Program-made: the position numbers and the translations under genes
DNA from: Caulobacteraceae bacterium
GTDB taxonomy: Bacteria; Pseudomonadota; Alphaproteobacteria; Caulobacterales; Caulobacteraceae
Direction of reading: 5' to 3'
Length of the DNA: 34,844 nucleotides
Assembly (NCBI GenBank): GCA_019748055.1
Contig: JAIEQC010000055.1
Location: 1-34,844, forward strand
The notes under the pieces: model-generated
Told to the model about the DNA's origin: nothing
Database searches by the model: none
The model's input: only the letters and a program-made list of their open reading frames with translations
Shown: in pieces, positions 15,849 to 24,352 of the stretch
Numbering within the stretch: the first letter of the stretch is position 1
Layout of the letters: every line of letters begins with the position of its first letter

Positions 15849-16823
15849 ATGCGGGCGATAGGGATCGACGGCGGAACGGGGCCGGCGGAGGCGCTGAGGC
15901 TGATCGAGGCCCCCGATCCCGTGCCGGGACCGGGCGAGATCCTGATCCGGGTCGCCGCGGCGGGCGTCAATCGGCCGGACCTGCTGCAGCGCGCGGGGCT
16001 TTATCCGCCGCCGCCGGGCGCCAGCCCCATCCTGGGCCTGGAGGTCGCGGGGACGGTGGCGGCGCTGGGCGACGGGGTCGATCGGTGGCGGGTCGGAGAT
16101 CGCGTCTGCGCTCTGCTGGGCGGAGGCGGCTATGCCGAGCTGGCGACGGTCGACGCGCGGCACGCCCTGCCCGTTCCGGACGACCTGGACCTGATCGCGG
16201 CCGCCGGCCTGCCGGAGACGGTGCTGACGGTGTTCGCCAACGTGTTCGAGGCCGGGGCGCTGAAGCCCGGCGAGACCCTGCTGATCCACGGGGCGACAAG
16301 CGGCATCGGCGTCACGGCCGTCCAGATGGCGAAGGCGCATGGCGCGCGGGTGATCGCCACGTCGCGCGGCGCGGCGAAGGCCGAGGCGGCGCGGGCGCTG
16401 GGCGCGGACGTCAGCCTGGACGCCGGCGACGGCGACATGACGGGCGCGATCCGCGACGCGGGCGGCGTCGACGTGATCCTGGACATGGTGGGCGCGGCCT
16501 ATGCCCGGCTGAACCAGACCGCGCTGAACGCCGGCGGGCGCTGGGTGGTCATCGGAACCCAGTCGGGGCCGCTGGCGGAGATCGATCTGACTCGCCTGAT
16601 GCTGAAGCGGCAGGTGCTGACCGGCTCGACCCTGCGGTCCCGGTCGGCCGACGAGAAGGCGCGGCTGGTGGCCCAGGTGGCGGCCCGGGTCTGGACGTGG
16701 GTCGCCGAGGGGCGCGTGCGCCCGCCGATCGACGCGACATTTCCGCTTTCAGAAGCCAAAGACGCCCACCTCAGACTCGAGGCGGGCGTCCATGTCGGCA
16801 AGATCGTTTTGGCGATTGGCTGA
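15849..16823 (+). CDS. NAD(P)H-dependent quinone oxidoreductase, zinc-independent MDR family (PIG3-like)
   Basis: A 324-residue medium-chain dehydrogenase without the zinc ligands, resembling the TP53I3/PIG3 quinone oxidoreductases. The N-terminal GroES-like domain includes VAAAGVNRPDLLQRAGLYPPP, a signature of this group, then LGLEVAGTV and VGDRVCALLGGGGYAELA. The Rossmann fold has the nucleotide motif IHGATSGIGVTAVQMAK. The substrate is unknown but a two-electron quinone reduction is the family activity. I chose the ATG at 15849 with GAGG upstream over a TTG 21 bases earlier. Confidence 0.88.
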   Translation: MRAIGIDGGTGPAEALRLIEAPDPVPGPGEILIRVAAAGVNRPDLLQRAGLYPPPPGASPILGLEVAGTVAALGDGVDRWRVGDRVCALLGGGGYAELATVDARHALPVPDDLDLIAAAGLPETVLTVFANVFEAGALKPGETLLIHGATSGIGVTAVQMAKAHGARVIATSRGAAKAEAARALGADVSLDAGDGDMTGAIRDAGGVDVILDMVGAAYARLNQTALNAGGRWVVIGTQSGPLAEIDLTRLMLKRQVLTGSTLRSRSADEKARLVAQVAARVWTWVAEGRVRPPIDATFPLSEAKDAHLRLEAGVHVGKIVLAIG

Positions 16824-16826
16824 AGC

Positions 16827-17456
16827 CTACCAGCGGCCGCCGCCACGAACCGGGCGCATCGACGAAATCCGATCGTTGAACCCGGTGTTGGCCAGGTTAC
16901 GAACATCGCCGTCGATCACCCGGCAGCTGCCGCGGAAATAGGCGTCCGTGCAGACCTCCCACCGGCCGCGCAGCTGCATCGACGAGATGCGGTCGTTGAA
17001 GCCGGTGTGGCCGAAGTTGGCGACCTCGCCGTCGATCCTCTGCGACGCGCCGCGGAAGTTGGCGTCGGTGTAGATCACGGCCGACCCGCGCCCACCGCCG
17101 CCCCAGCCACCGCCGTTGCCGCCGCCCCATCCACCGCCGCCGCCATTCCCGGGGCGGTCTTCATAAGACCCGCGATGCGGACCGCAGACCAGCCGGCCGT
17201 CGTCGTTGGCGATGTTGTAGGGACCGCACTGGGCCAAATCGATGGACGTGCCGCGCAGGTTGCCCCGCCGATCGCGGCAGTCCGCGTACAGCCGTCCGCG
17301 ATTGACGTATTCTTCCTGGCAGCTGTCCCGATAGTCGCCGCGCGGGGCGACGCGCTGGGGACCGACAGGATCCTGGGGCGCGTACTCCTGGGCATGAGCG
17401 AATTGCGGCGCCGAAAACGCCAACGCGGTGACAGCAGCCAATCTGATGATGGACAT
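16827..17456 (-). CDS. Secreted CVNH plus beta-gamma-crystallin protein
   Basis: A 209-residue exported protein. MSIIRLAAVTALAFSAPQFAHA is a clear signal peptide, and the ATG at 17456 follows AAGGAGG. Residues about 42-95 read SCQEEYVNRGRLYADCRDRR, then GTSIDLAQCGPYNIANDDGRL and a further Cys; the spacing of Cys and the ID-LxxC-x-x-IxNxDGxLxC pattern is that of a CVNH (cyanovirin-N homology) domain. A Gly-rich linker follows, then a beta-gamma-crystallin Greek-key pair (about 126-205) with AVIYTDANFRG, NDRISSMQL, VCTDAYFRGSC and NDRISSMRP. CVNH domains bind glycans and crystallin domains often bind calcium; both roles are inference. Confidence 0.78.
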   Translation of the reverse strand: MSIIRLAAVTALAFSAPQFAHAQEYAPQDPVGPQRVAPRGDYRDSCQEEYVNRGRLYADCRDRRGNLRGTSIDLAQCGPYNIANDDGRLVCGPHRGSYEDRPGNGGGGGWGGGNGGGWGGGGRGSAVIYTDANFRGASQRIDGEVANFGHTGFNDRISSMQLRGRWEVCTDAYFRGSCRVIDGDVRNLANTGFNDRISSMRPVRGGGRW

Positions 17457-17585
17457 GATTCCCTCCTTCACGGGGCGCATCCGGATAGGAAACGCCTTCT
17501 GGGGACCGTTGTTCACCAGCCAACATGAACCTTGGCTGTATGGACGCTGCGGGCGGCCGACAGGACGTCGCTTCGCCGTTCCCTT

Positions 17586-17607
17586 TTGGAACGAACGGGC
17601 CTATATC
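17586..17607 (+). promoter_or_regulatory. Possible trcR promoter (-10 region)
   Basis: CCTATATC (17600-17607) matches seven of eight positions of the Caulobacter housekeeping -10 (GCTANAWC). The upstream TTGGAAC (17586-17592) is a poor -35 at short spacing, so only the -10 is suggestive. Confidence 0.3.
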
Positions 17608-17618
17608 GGTTTCACTCC

Positions 17619-17642
17619 GCGCCCGGCCGAAAGGTCGGGCGC
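17619..17642 (+). other. GAAA-capped hairpin in the trcR leader
   Basis: GCGCCCGGCC (17619-17628) pairs with GGTCGGGCGC (17633-17642) over ten pairs including one G-U, capped by GAAA. It lies 52 bp upstream of the trcR ATG. It may be an attenuator, a 5' stabilising structure, or a terminator for an upstream leader transcript. Confidence 0.5.
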
Positions 17643-17694
17643 CGTCATTTCCGGCGCGTCGCAAGCGTTGCGGCCGCCCCGCACGGGAACCGCC

Positions 17695-18369
17695 ATGTCC
17701 GACATCCTCATGCCCAAGGCCACCGCGGTCTGGCTGGTCGACAACACCTCGCTTACCTTCGAGCAGATCGCCGACTTCTGCGGTCTGCATCCACTGGAAG
17801 TGCGTGGCATCGCCGACGGCGACGTGGCGCGCGACATCCGCGGCGCCGACCCGCTGGTCAACGGCCAGCTGACCCGCGAGGAACTGGACAAGGCCCAGGC
17901 TGACGAAACCTATCGCATGAAGGCCGTGGTCAGCCGCCACGCCGAACTGCTGAAGTCGACCAAACCCGCGCCCAAGTACACCCCGGTGTCGCGCCGACAG
18001 GACCGTCCGGACGCCATCATGTGGTTCGTCAAGAATCACCCGGAGGTGACCGACGCCCAGATCGCCAAGATGCTGGGCACCACCAAGGCCACGATCGAGA
18101 GCGTGCGCAACCGCACCCACTGGAACAGCGCCAACATCAAGCCGGTCGATCCGGTGACCCTGGGCCTGGTTGGCCAGCTGGCCCTGGACGACCTGGTCAA
18201 GAAAGCTGCCGAGAAGAAGGCCCGCGATGACGCGAAGTCGGGCGGCGCCACCCTGAAGTCCGCCGCCGAGGTCGAGGAAGCCCCGGCCGAGCCCGAGTTC
18301 GTGCCGGAAGCGGCCGAGCGTCGCGGCGCCGAGCCGACCGCGGAATCGGTGTTCGGCTCGCGCGACTGA
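17695..18369 (+). CDS. trcR: Cell-cycle transcriptional regulator TrcR (DUF1013)
   Basis: A 224-residue DUF1013 protein, conserved across alphaproteobacteria; the Caulobacter member is described as a cell-cycle transcriptional regulator. The start MSDILMPKATAVWLVDNTSL is the family N-terminus. Two helix-turn-helix-like segments are visible: LTFEQIADFCGLHPLEVRGI (about residues 20-40) and TDAQIAKMLGTTKATIESVR with NRTHW after it (about 115-142). The C-terminus is a charged Ala/Glu-rich tail. It is divergent from the CVNH-crystallin gene, and a strong terminator follows the stop. Confidence 0.87.
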   Translation: MSDILMPKATAVWLVDNTSLTFEQIADFCGLHPLEVRGIADGDVARDIRGADPLVNGQLTREELDKAQADETYRMKAVVSRHAELLKSTKPAPKYTPVSRRQDRPDAIMWFVKNHPEVTDAQIAKMLGTTKATIESVRNRTHWNSANIKPVDPVTLGLVGQLALDDLVKKAAEKKARDDAKSGGATLKSAAEVEEAPAEPEFVPEAAERRGAEPTAESVFGSRD

Positions 18370-18382
18370 GCCGAAAAGAGAA

Positions 18383-18415
18383 CGGCCCCGGGACATCCCC
18401 GGGGCCGCCTTTTCT
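18383..18415 (+). terminator. Intrinsic terminator of trcR
   Basis: CGGCCCCGGG (18383-18392) pairs perfectly with CCCGGGGCCG (18398-18407) around a 5-nt loop. CCTTTTCTC follows. It lies 13 bp after the trcR stop and before the convergent DUF465 gene. Confidence 0.85.
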
Positions 18416-18434
18416 CATTCGATCTTCGGGCCGC

Positions 18435-18611
18435 TCACCCGCTTCGCGCCTCCTGCAGCGCGTTTATCTGTTCCTTCAGCCTGAGCTTTCGCAGTTTCAG
18501 CGCCTTCAAGTGCAGCGAGTCCGCGGAAGGATGGCCCATCTCCTGCTGGATTGCGGTCTCCAGCGAGCGGTGACGGTTTCCCAGTTCGCGAATACGAGCC
18601 TCGATGGTCAT
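18435..18611 (-). CDS. DUF465 (YdcH-like) small protein, first copy
   Basis: A 58-residue helical protein with MTIEARIRELGNRHRSLETA followed by HLKALKLRKLRLKEQINAL, the DUF465/YdcH pattern of a short helical hairpin. Its function is unknown. I place the start at ATG 18611, nine bases after GGAGG; an ATG 15 bases earlier would overlap that ribosome site. A second DUF465 gene lies at 19830-20051, so the window holds two members flanking ubiX and TIGR02444. Confidence 0.82.
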   Translation of the reverse strand: MTIEARIRELGNRHRSLETAIQQEMGHPSADSLHLKALKLRKLRLKEQINALQEARSG

Positions 18612-18729
18612 GGCTTGCGCCTCCATGTCTTAGGGACAAGAGCAGTGAGCCTCGCTATTGACGCGCTGTGGAATCACATTCCGGTGACGCTCGCCAAGCG
18701 CGACGCCCGAATCCAGCCTGGACGCGAAA

Positions 18730-19332
18730 ATGGCCGATGATGTGAACGGAGCCGTATCGCAGCGGCCGCGCGTGGTGGTCGGGATTTCCGGCGCGTCCGG
18801 CGTGATCTACGGCGTCCGGACGCTGGACGCCCTGCGCGATCTCGGGGTCGAGAGCCATCTGGTGGTCACCCGCGCGGCGCTGATGACCCTGTCGCAGGAG
18901 ACCGACCTGTCGGCAGACGACCTGATGGGCCGCGCCGACGTGGCGCATCGGCTTGCGGATGTGGGCGCGACCATCGCCTCGGGTTCATTCCGCACCTTAG
19001 GCATGATCGTGGCCCCCTGTTCAGTCAGGACCATGAGCGAGATCGCCACGGGCGTGACGTCGTCGCTGCTGACGCGCGCGGCCGACGTGACGCTGAAGGA
19101 GCGGCGCCCGCTGGTGCTGATGGTGCGCGAGACTCCGCTGCATCTGGGCCATCTGCGGACGCTGGTCGCGCTGGCGGAGATGGGCGCGGTGATCGCCCCG
19201 CCCGTGCCGGCCTTTTATGCCCGGCCCGACACCCTCTCAGACGTGGTGGATCAGTCCGTGGGCCGCGCGCTGGACGCGCTGGGGCTGGACTGGTCGGCGG
19301 TGCGGCGCTGGGAGGGGCTGAAGCCCGAATGA
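18730..19332 (+). CDS. ubiX: Flavin prenyltransferase UbiX
   Basis: UbiX attaches a dimethylallyl group to FMN to make the prenylated flavin used by UbiD decarboxylases in ubiquinone synthesis. The 200-residue protein has the FMN-binding start VVVGISGASGVIYGVRTLDAL, the IVAPCSVRTMSEIATG loop, the RRPLVLMVRETPLHLGHLR segment with the catalytic Glu and Arg, and FYARPDTL near the C-terminus, as in the family. No ubiD is in the window. Its stop overlaps the next gene by four bases (ATGA). Confidence 0.92.
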   Translation: MADDVNGAVSQRPRVVVGISGASGVIYGVRTLDALRDLGVESHLVVTRAALMTLSQETDLSADDLMGRADVAHRLADVGATIASGSFRTLGMIVAPCSVRTMSEIATGVTSSLLTRAADVTLKERRPLVLMVRETPLHLGHLRTLVALAEMGAVIAPPVPAFYARPDTLSDVVDQSVGRALDALGLDWSAVRRWEGLKPE

Positions 19333-19802
19333 CCGCGGCCGGGGATCTGTGGACCTGGGCCGTGGCCGCCTATGGCCGCGACGGCGTGGCCGAGACCTGT
19401 CTGTCGCTGCAAGACCGCGACGGCCAGTGCGTGCCGCTGCTGCTGTTCGGGGCCTGGGCGGCGGCGACCGGACGGCCGCTGGACGACGAGGCGGTCGAGG
19501 CGGCCTGCGACGTCGCGCGGGTCTGGCAGGATCAGGCCATCGCTCCCCTGCGCGCCGTGCGCCGGGCGCTGAAACCGCCGCTGATCGACATGGAGACGGC
19601 CGCGCGGGAGGACGTCCGGCGGCAGGTCAAGGCGGTCGAGCTGGAGGCCGAGAAGCGTCTGCTTGAGGGCCTCGCGCCCCTGGCCGGCACGGTTGGCACG
19701 TCGCGCGACCCCTTGCCGGACATGGTGCGCCTGTCGCGGGCTTGGGGGGAGGCCCTGCCCCGCCCATCCCTCTCCCGTCTGGCCGAACGCCTCGTGTCGT
19801 GA
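19329..19802 (+). CDS. TIGR02444 (DUF2390) family protein
   Basis: A 157-residue cytoplasmic, helix-rich protein. LWTWAVAAYGRDGVAETCLSLQD, then CVPLLLFGAWAA and IAPLRAVRRALK match the TIGR02444 pattern. The function is unknown; the family is mostly alphaproteobacterial and often near ubiX or small DUF465 genes. It overlaps ubiX by ATGA, so the two are co-translated. Confidence 0.78.
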   Translation: MTAAGDLWTWAVAAYGRDGVAETCLSLQDRDGQCVPLLLFGAWAAATGRPLDDEAVEAACDVARVWQDQAIAPLRAVRRALKPPLIDMETAAREDVRRQVKAVELEAEKRLLEGLAPLAGTVGTSRDPLPDMVRLSRAWGEALPRPSLSRLAERLVS

Positions 19803-19829
19803 GATAAGCCGCCGCCCGCGGATGAGACG

Positions 19830-20051
19830 ATGAACGACGAACAGGTTCCCGACGAAGTCGAGCTGGCGCTTCGGGCCCGGCTGAAGATCCTGCAGCAGGA
19901 GCACGCCGACCTGGAGGCCTCAATCGAGGCGCTGGGTCACATGCCCATCCCCGACCAGCTGATGATCGCCCGCCTGAAGCGGAAGAAGCTGACCCTGCGC
20001 GACGAGATCGTTAAGATCGAGGCCCGGATCCTGCCGGACATCATCGCCTGA
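19830..20051 (+). CDS. DUF465 (YdcH-like) small protein, second copy
   Basis: A 73-residue protein with RLKILQQEHADLEASIEALG and MIARLKRKKLTLRDEIVKIE, the DUF465 helical hairpin. It is more acidic at the N-terminus than the first copy. It lies 27 bp after the TIGR02444 stop, probably in one operon with ubiX. It is convergent with the GGDEF gene. Confidence 0.82.
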   Translation: MNDEQVPDEVELALRARLKILQQEHADLEASIEALGHMPIPDQLMIARLKRKKLTLRDEIVKIEARILPDIIA

Positions 20052-20057
20052 GGGCGC

Positions 20058-20645
20058 TCAGCGCCCCTTCTTGCGAACCCACATCGCAGCGTCGGCCTCG
20101 GCCAGCCAGACCTCCGGGTCCTCGTGCCCTGCGAAGGCACGGACGCCGAAGGAGCCGCCCAGCTTCGCACGCTCGCCCTCCCAGCTGAAATCCACGGCCG
20201 CCAGCGCCTCGGCCAGGCGGCGGGCCTTCTCGCGGCCCTCGTCGAGCCCCGCGTTGAGCATCAGCAGGCCGAACTCGTCGCCGCCCAGACGGCCGACGAC
20301 GTCGGATTCCCGCAGGTTGGCGATCAGGAGTTCCGCGACCCGGACCAGGGCTGCGTCGCCTGCGGCGTGCCCCAGCCCGTCATTCACCGACTTGAACCCG
20401 TCCAGATCGAGATACAGCAGGCAGGCTGGCGTGTCGTGGCGGCGGCAATAGGCCATGGCCCGATTCATCGCCTCCACGAAACCGCGCCGGTTCAGGGTGG
20501 GCGTCAGGACGTCATGGTCGGCGGCCGCCTCGGCCGCCTCGGCCCGCGCCTTGAGGGCGGCCACCTCGGCGCGCAGGCGTTCGACCTCTGCCAGCAGGTC
20601 GGCGTCGGACCGGACTTGGGCGGCGGACAGGGACACAGGCGGCAC
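20058..20645 (-). CDS. Short cytoplasmic diguanylate cyclase (GGDEF)
   Basis: Makes cyclic di-GMP from GTP. The 195-residue protein has a coiled coil (about residues 15-42) and one GGDEF domain. The active site GGDEF is intact at 121-125, and the product-inhibition I-site RESD is at 112-115, the usual five residues ahead, so feedback control is likely. [14 protein letters not shown] is the conserved substrate-binding segment. No sensor domain is fused; the coiled coil would dimerise it. The start is GTG at 20645 with no strong ribosome site. In Caulobacterales such enzymes control motility and stalk development. Confidence 0.88.
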   Translation of the reverse strand: MPPVSLSAAQVRSDADLLAEVERLRAEVAALKARAEAAEAAADHDVLTPTLNRRGFVEAMNRAMAYCRRHDTPACLLYLDLDGFKSVNDGLGHAAGDAALVRVAELLIANLRESDVVGRLGGDEFGLLMLNAGLDEGREKARRLAEALAAVDFSWEGERAKLGGSFGVRAFAGHEDPEVWLAEADAAMWVRKKGR

Positions 20646-20755
20646 TCGGGAAGGACGCGACTCAACCGGCGGCGTCCTGCCGATCCTATCCGCCCCGGTT
20701 GCGGGCGCAACGCGAAGGCCGTAAACCCCGCGCTTTCCGGGCGAGGGGCGATCTC

Positions 20756-21244
20756 ATGACCGCAGCGGCTCAGGTGGCCATCGTCATGGGCAGCCGGTCG
20801 GACTGGCCCACGATGAAGCGCGCGGCCGACAGCCTGGACCGGCTCGGCGTCAGCTGGATCGCCCGGGTCGTGAGCGCCCACCGGACCCCCGACCGCCTGG
20901 TGGCCTTCGCGCGCGGCGCGGCGGACGAGGGCTTCAAGATCGTGATCGCCGGGGCCGGGGGTGCAGCGCACCTGCCCGGCATGGTCGCCTCCATGACCGA
21001 GTTGCCGGTGATCGGCGTGCCGGTGCAGTCGAAGGCGCTTAGCGGCCTCGATTCCCTGCTGTCGATCGTCCAGATGCCCGGCGGCGTTCCGGTGGCCACG
21101 GTGGCGATCGGCGAGGCCGGGGCGACGAACGCCGGCATCCTGGCCGGACAGATCCTGGCCCTGAACGACGCCGAACTGGCCGGGCGGTTGCGGGCCTTCC
21201 GCGAGGCCCAGACCGAGGCGGTCCACGAGACGGTCGAGGACTGA
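20756..21244 (+). CDS. purE: N5-carboxyaminoimidazole ribonucleotide mutase
   Basis: PurE converts N5-CAIR to CAIR in purine synthesis, acting after PurK. The 162-residue protein has [20 protein letters not shown] at the N-terminus, the SAHRTPDRL loop with the active His, and [14 protein letters not shown], all class I PurE signatures. I chose the ATG at 20756 with GAGGGG upstream. The purK GTG follows its TGA directly with no gap, so the two are translated together. Confidence 0.94.
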   Translation: MTAAAQVAIVMGSRSDWPTMKRAADSLDRLGVSWIARVVSAHRTPDRLVAFARGAADEGFKIVIAGAGGAAHLPGMVASMTELPVIGVPVQSKALSGLDSLLSIVQMPGGVPVATVAIGEAGATNAGILAGQILALNDAELAGRLRAFREAQTEAVHETVED

Positions 21245-22327
21245 GTGGACGCGCTGCCCCCCGGTTCGACCCTGGGCATCCTGGGCGGCGGCCAACTGGG
21301 CCGCATGCTGTCGCAGGCGGCGTCGCGGCTGGGCTTCGACGTCGTGATCCTGGATCCCGAAGACAACAGCCCGGCGGGCCGCGTGTCGCGCGGCCAGATC
21401 GTGGCTCCCTATGACGATCCCAATGCGCTCGACGTGATGGGAAAGGTCTGCGGCGCCGTGACCTTCGAGTTCGAGAACGTGCCCGCCGCCTCCGTCGATC
21501 GGCTGAGGGCCGGCGGAGCGCGCGTGGCGCCGGGTCCGGTCGCGCTGGCCGCGTCGCAGGACCGGGTCGAGGAGAAGACCTTCCTGAACGGCGTGGGCGC
21601 GACGACGGTCGACTTCCACGTCGTGGACGGCGTCGAGGACATCATCGCGGGTCTGGAGCGCCTGGGCGCGCCCGCCCTGCTGAAGACCCGGCGCGAGGGC
21701 TATGACGGCAAGGGCCAGGTCTGGGTGAAATCCGCGCGGGGCGCCGCCGCGGCCTGGGAGGCGGTGGGCGGGCGGCCCAGCATTCTGGAGGCGCGCGCGC
21801 CCTTCGTGCGCGAACTGTCGATCATCGCGGCGCGCGGCTGGGACGGATCGACCGCCGTCTATCCGCTGGGCGAGAATCGCCATGCCGGCGGCGTGCTGCG
21901 CACCACAGTCGCCCCGACCCGAGTCGAGGCGAAGACGGAAAAGGCGGCGAAGCGCATCGCCCGCGCCGTGCTGGACGGGCTGGACTACGTCGGAGTGATC
22001 GGCATCGAGCTGTTCGACCTCGGAGAGGGCCGCCTGCTGGTCAACGAGATCGCGCCGCGGGTGCACAACACCGGCCACTGGACCCAGGACGGCTGCGTCT
22101 GCGACCAGTTCGAGCAACATGTCCGCGCGGTCATGGGCTGGCCGCTGGGGCCCACGACGCCGCATGCCGAGGTCGAGATGACCAATCTGTTGGGCGACGA
22201 GGTCGACAAGTGGGCCTCTCTGTCGACCAGGGGCGACATGCGGCTGCACCTCTACGGCAAGGCCCCGGCCCGCCCAGGGCGCAAGATGGGGCACGTGAAC
22301 CGCGTGCGTCCTCTGCAACAGACCTGA
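21245..22327 (+). CDS. purK: N5-carboxyaminoimidazole ribonucleotide synthase
   Basis: PurK uses ATP and bicarbonate to carboxylate aminoimidazole ribonucleotide. The 360-residue ATP-grasp enzyme has the N-terminal LGILGGGQLGRML, FEFENVP, LLKTRREGYDGKGQ of the ATP-binding loop, and the metal/ATP segment LFDLGEGRLLVNEIAPRVHN followed by GHWTQDGC. The start codon is GTG at 21245, abutting the purE stop. It is the only other purine gene in the window. Confidence 0.94.
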   Translation: MDALPPGSTLGILGGGQLGRMLSQAASRLGFDVVILDPEDNSPAGRVSRGQIVAPYDDPNALDVMGKVCGAVTFEFENVPAASVDRLRAGGARVAPGPVALAASQDRVEEKTFLNGVGATTVDFHVVDGVEDIIAGLERLGAPALLKTRREGYDGKGQVWVKSARGAAAAWEAVGGRPSILEARAPFVRELSIIAARGWDGSTAVYPLGENRHAGGVLRTTVAPTRVEAKTEKAAKRIARAVLDGLDYVGVIGIELFDLGEGRLLVNEIAPRVHNTGHWTQDGCVCDQFEQHVRAVMGWPLGPTTPHAEVEMTNLLGDEVDKWASLSTRGDMRLHLYGKAPARPGRKMGHVNRVRPLQQT

Positions 22328-22420
22328 CGACCTTCCCCAACGGCATCTTGCGCGGGGAAAAATCCGGCGCACACTGATCGCCAACGGCCGCGACGTTCGA
22401 CGGCCGAGGGAGGATCATCG

Positions 22421-24253
22421 ATGTCTCGTCTTCTGCGCACCGCCGCGCCTGCGGCGCTCGCCGTGGCCGCCGTCTGCGGCCTGGCTTCGGCCGCCTCGGC
22501 CCAGAGCTATTCCCGCCTGGTCGTCTTCGGCGACAGCCTGAGCGACAACGGCAACCTGTACGCCGCCAGCTTCAACACCCAGCCGCCCGCAGCCTTCTAT
22601 TTCAACGGCCGCTTCTCCAACGGGCCGGTGTTCACGGAACTGCTGGGCTTCAACGCGGGCCGCGCCGCGGCCGGCGCTCCGGTGACGGGCAGCATCAACT
22701 ACGCCTACGGCGGCGCGCGCACCGACGCCTCCGTCGGCCTGCCGCCCGGCATGCGGACCCAACTGACCCAATACACCGGCGCCGGCGGCACCTTCGGCGC
22801 CAACGACCTGGTCAGCGTCCTGGGCGGCGCCAACAACATCTTCCAGGGCATCCCCGCCGCCGTCCTGACAACCGGGCCGCAGGCCTTCATGCAGAACGTC
22901 GCGACCTCGGCCGCGGGCGACGTCAACTTCATCGTCAACAGCGTGGCGACGGCCGGCGCCGGGACCATCCTGGTCACCAACCTGCCCAAGCTCAGCCTGA
23001 CGCCGCAGTTCCGCTCAGGTCCGAACCTGGCGGCCGCGCCGCTGGCCGATTTCGCGGTCACGACCTTCAACGGTGCCCTGTCCACAGGCCTGTTCGCCAC
23101 CGCCGCCGCCCGGCCGAACACCAACATCATCCTGATGGACATCTACAAGATCGGCGACGTCATCGCCGGCAGCCCGTCCAGCTTCGGCCTGACCAACGCC
23201 ACCGACGCCTGCTTCAATCAGGTCGCACTGACGATCTGCTCCAGCCCCGGAACCTATTTCTACTGGGACGGCGTCCATCCGACCGCGGCCGGACATGCGC
23301 TGCTGGCCACCCTCGCCGAAGATTATCTCTATTATGGCGACGCAGGCGCCAAGACGGCGCTGCAGGGCGAGACGGCCCAGCGGTTCCGCGAGGACATGCT
23401 GGATCTGTCGTCCGAGGGCATGTCCAGCGCCTATGGCTGGGAACCCGAAACCGGTCTGACCTTCGGCGCGCTCTACGACTCGACCGAGTTCGACGCGCGC
23501 GGTTTCGTGCCCAGCGCCGAGTCGCGGGGTTACGGCTTCCGCGGCGGGTTGGTGTTCAGCCCGTCGGAGACCTGGCGCTGGTCGCTGGCGGCATCGTTCC
23601 GCAATGCGGAGGTGACCTCCCCTGGCCAGACGTTCGACGTCGAGTCCTATGGCTTCGACGCGGCCGTCGGCTGGCGGTCGGGCGCGGCGTTCGCCAACCT
23701 GAGCGCCGGGGCCTCGGTCGACGACTACGAGAACATCACGCGTCAGACCACGCTGGGCCCGGTCGTCCATACCGGCGAGACCCAGGGGAACAGCACGGGC
23801 GTCCGCGCCCAGGCCGGTCTCTGGTTCGGCGGGGACGACATCCGGATTTCGCCGCGCGTCGCCCTGACGTGGACCTCCAGCGAGGTCGAAGGCTACTTCG
23901 AGCAGGGCGTCGCCGCCCAGTATCGCTACGAAGACCGCACCGTGCAGGCGACCACGGCTGAGGCGACGGTCCGGGCCGAAACCCGCAAGGGCGGCACGAC
24001 GATCTTCGTCGAAGGCGGATACCGCGACGATCTGGACGACGGATCGGACGCCGTCGGCACCTCCATCGCCGGCAGCCCGTCGCAGGTGCTGTACCGCGAC
24101 GTCGAAGGTCCGTTCGGCGGTCACATGCTCGCTTCGGCCGGAATCGAGGGTGACTGGGCCGGAATGAAGGTGTCGTTCGGCTATCGCGGCCGGTTCGGCG
24201 ACAACGCGGACAGCCACCAGGGCGGGATCCAGTTCACCATCCCCCTGCCCTGA
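22421..24253 (+). CDS. GDSL autotransporter esterase
   Basis: A 610-residue type V secreted protein. A Sec signal peptide (cut after about residue 28, ASAQ) leads to a GDSL lipase/esterase passenger: FGDSLSDNG with the nucleophile Ser39, a GANNIF segment for the oxyanion hole, and DGVHPT with Asp283 and His286 completing the triad. The C-terminal 270 residues form an autotransporter beta-barrel rich in alternating aromatic strands. Like EstA-type enzymes, the esterase would be displayed at the cell surface. GGAGG precedes the ATG. The barrel ends in ...FTIPLP rather than the usual final aromatic residue. A strong terminator follows. Confidence 0.88.
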   Translation: MSRLLRTAAPAALAVAAVCGLASAASAQSYSRLVVFGDSLSDNGNLYAASFNTQPPAAFYFNGRFSNGPVFTELLGFNAGRAAAGAPVTGSINYAYGGARTDASVGLPPGMRTQLTQYTGAGGTFGANDLVSVLGGANNIFQGIPAAVLTTGPQAFMQNVATSAAGDVNFIVNSVATAGAGTILVTNLPKLSLTPQFRSGPNLAAAPLADFAVTTFNGALSTGLFATAAARPNTNIILMDIYKIGDVIAGSPSSFGLTNATDACFNQVALTICSSPGTYFYWDGVHPTAAGHALLATLAEDYLYYGDAGAKTALQGETAQRFREDMLDLSSEGMSSAYGWEPETGLTFGALYDSTEFDARGFVPSAESRGYGFRGGLVFSPSETWRWSLAASFRNAEVTSPGQTFDVESYGFDAAVGWRSGAAFANLSAGASVDDYENITRQTTLGPVVHTGETQGNSTGVRAQAGLWFGGDDIRISPRVALTWTSSEVEGYFEQGVAAQYRYEDRTVQATTAEATVRAETRKGGTTIFVEGGYRDDLDDGSDAVGTSIAGSPSQVLYRDVEGPFGGHMLASAGIEGDWAGMKVSFGYRGRFGDNADSHQGGIQFTIPLP

Positions 24254-24278
24254 CCTTTTATATCTGATCAGGCGACGA

Positions 24279-24311
24279 GGGCGCGGTCCGCATGGGCCGC
24301 GCCCTTTCGTT
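24279..24311 (+). terminator. Intrinsic terminator of the autotransporter gene
   Basis: GGGCGCGGTCC (24279-24289) pairs with GGGCCGCGCCC (24294-24304), one pair being G-U, with a GCAT loop and TTTCGTTT following. It lies 25 bp after the stop. Confidence 0.82.
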
Positions 24312-24352
24312 TGGTTCCAGGGGTGCGACCGTCCGTCGCGCCCGGCGCCTCA

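Noticed and set aside
20504..22384. Long minus-strand open frame (626 codons) across purE and purK
   Set aside because: It is antisense to two well-conserved enzymes and its translation has no domain, only His/Arg/Gly-rich sequence.
22328..22420. TTCCCC/GGGGAA hairpin after purK as a terminator
   Set aside because: The arms are six bases with a long loop, and the run that follows is A rather than T on the purK strand.
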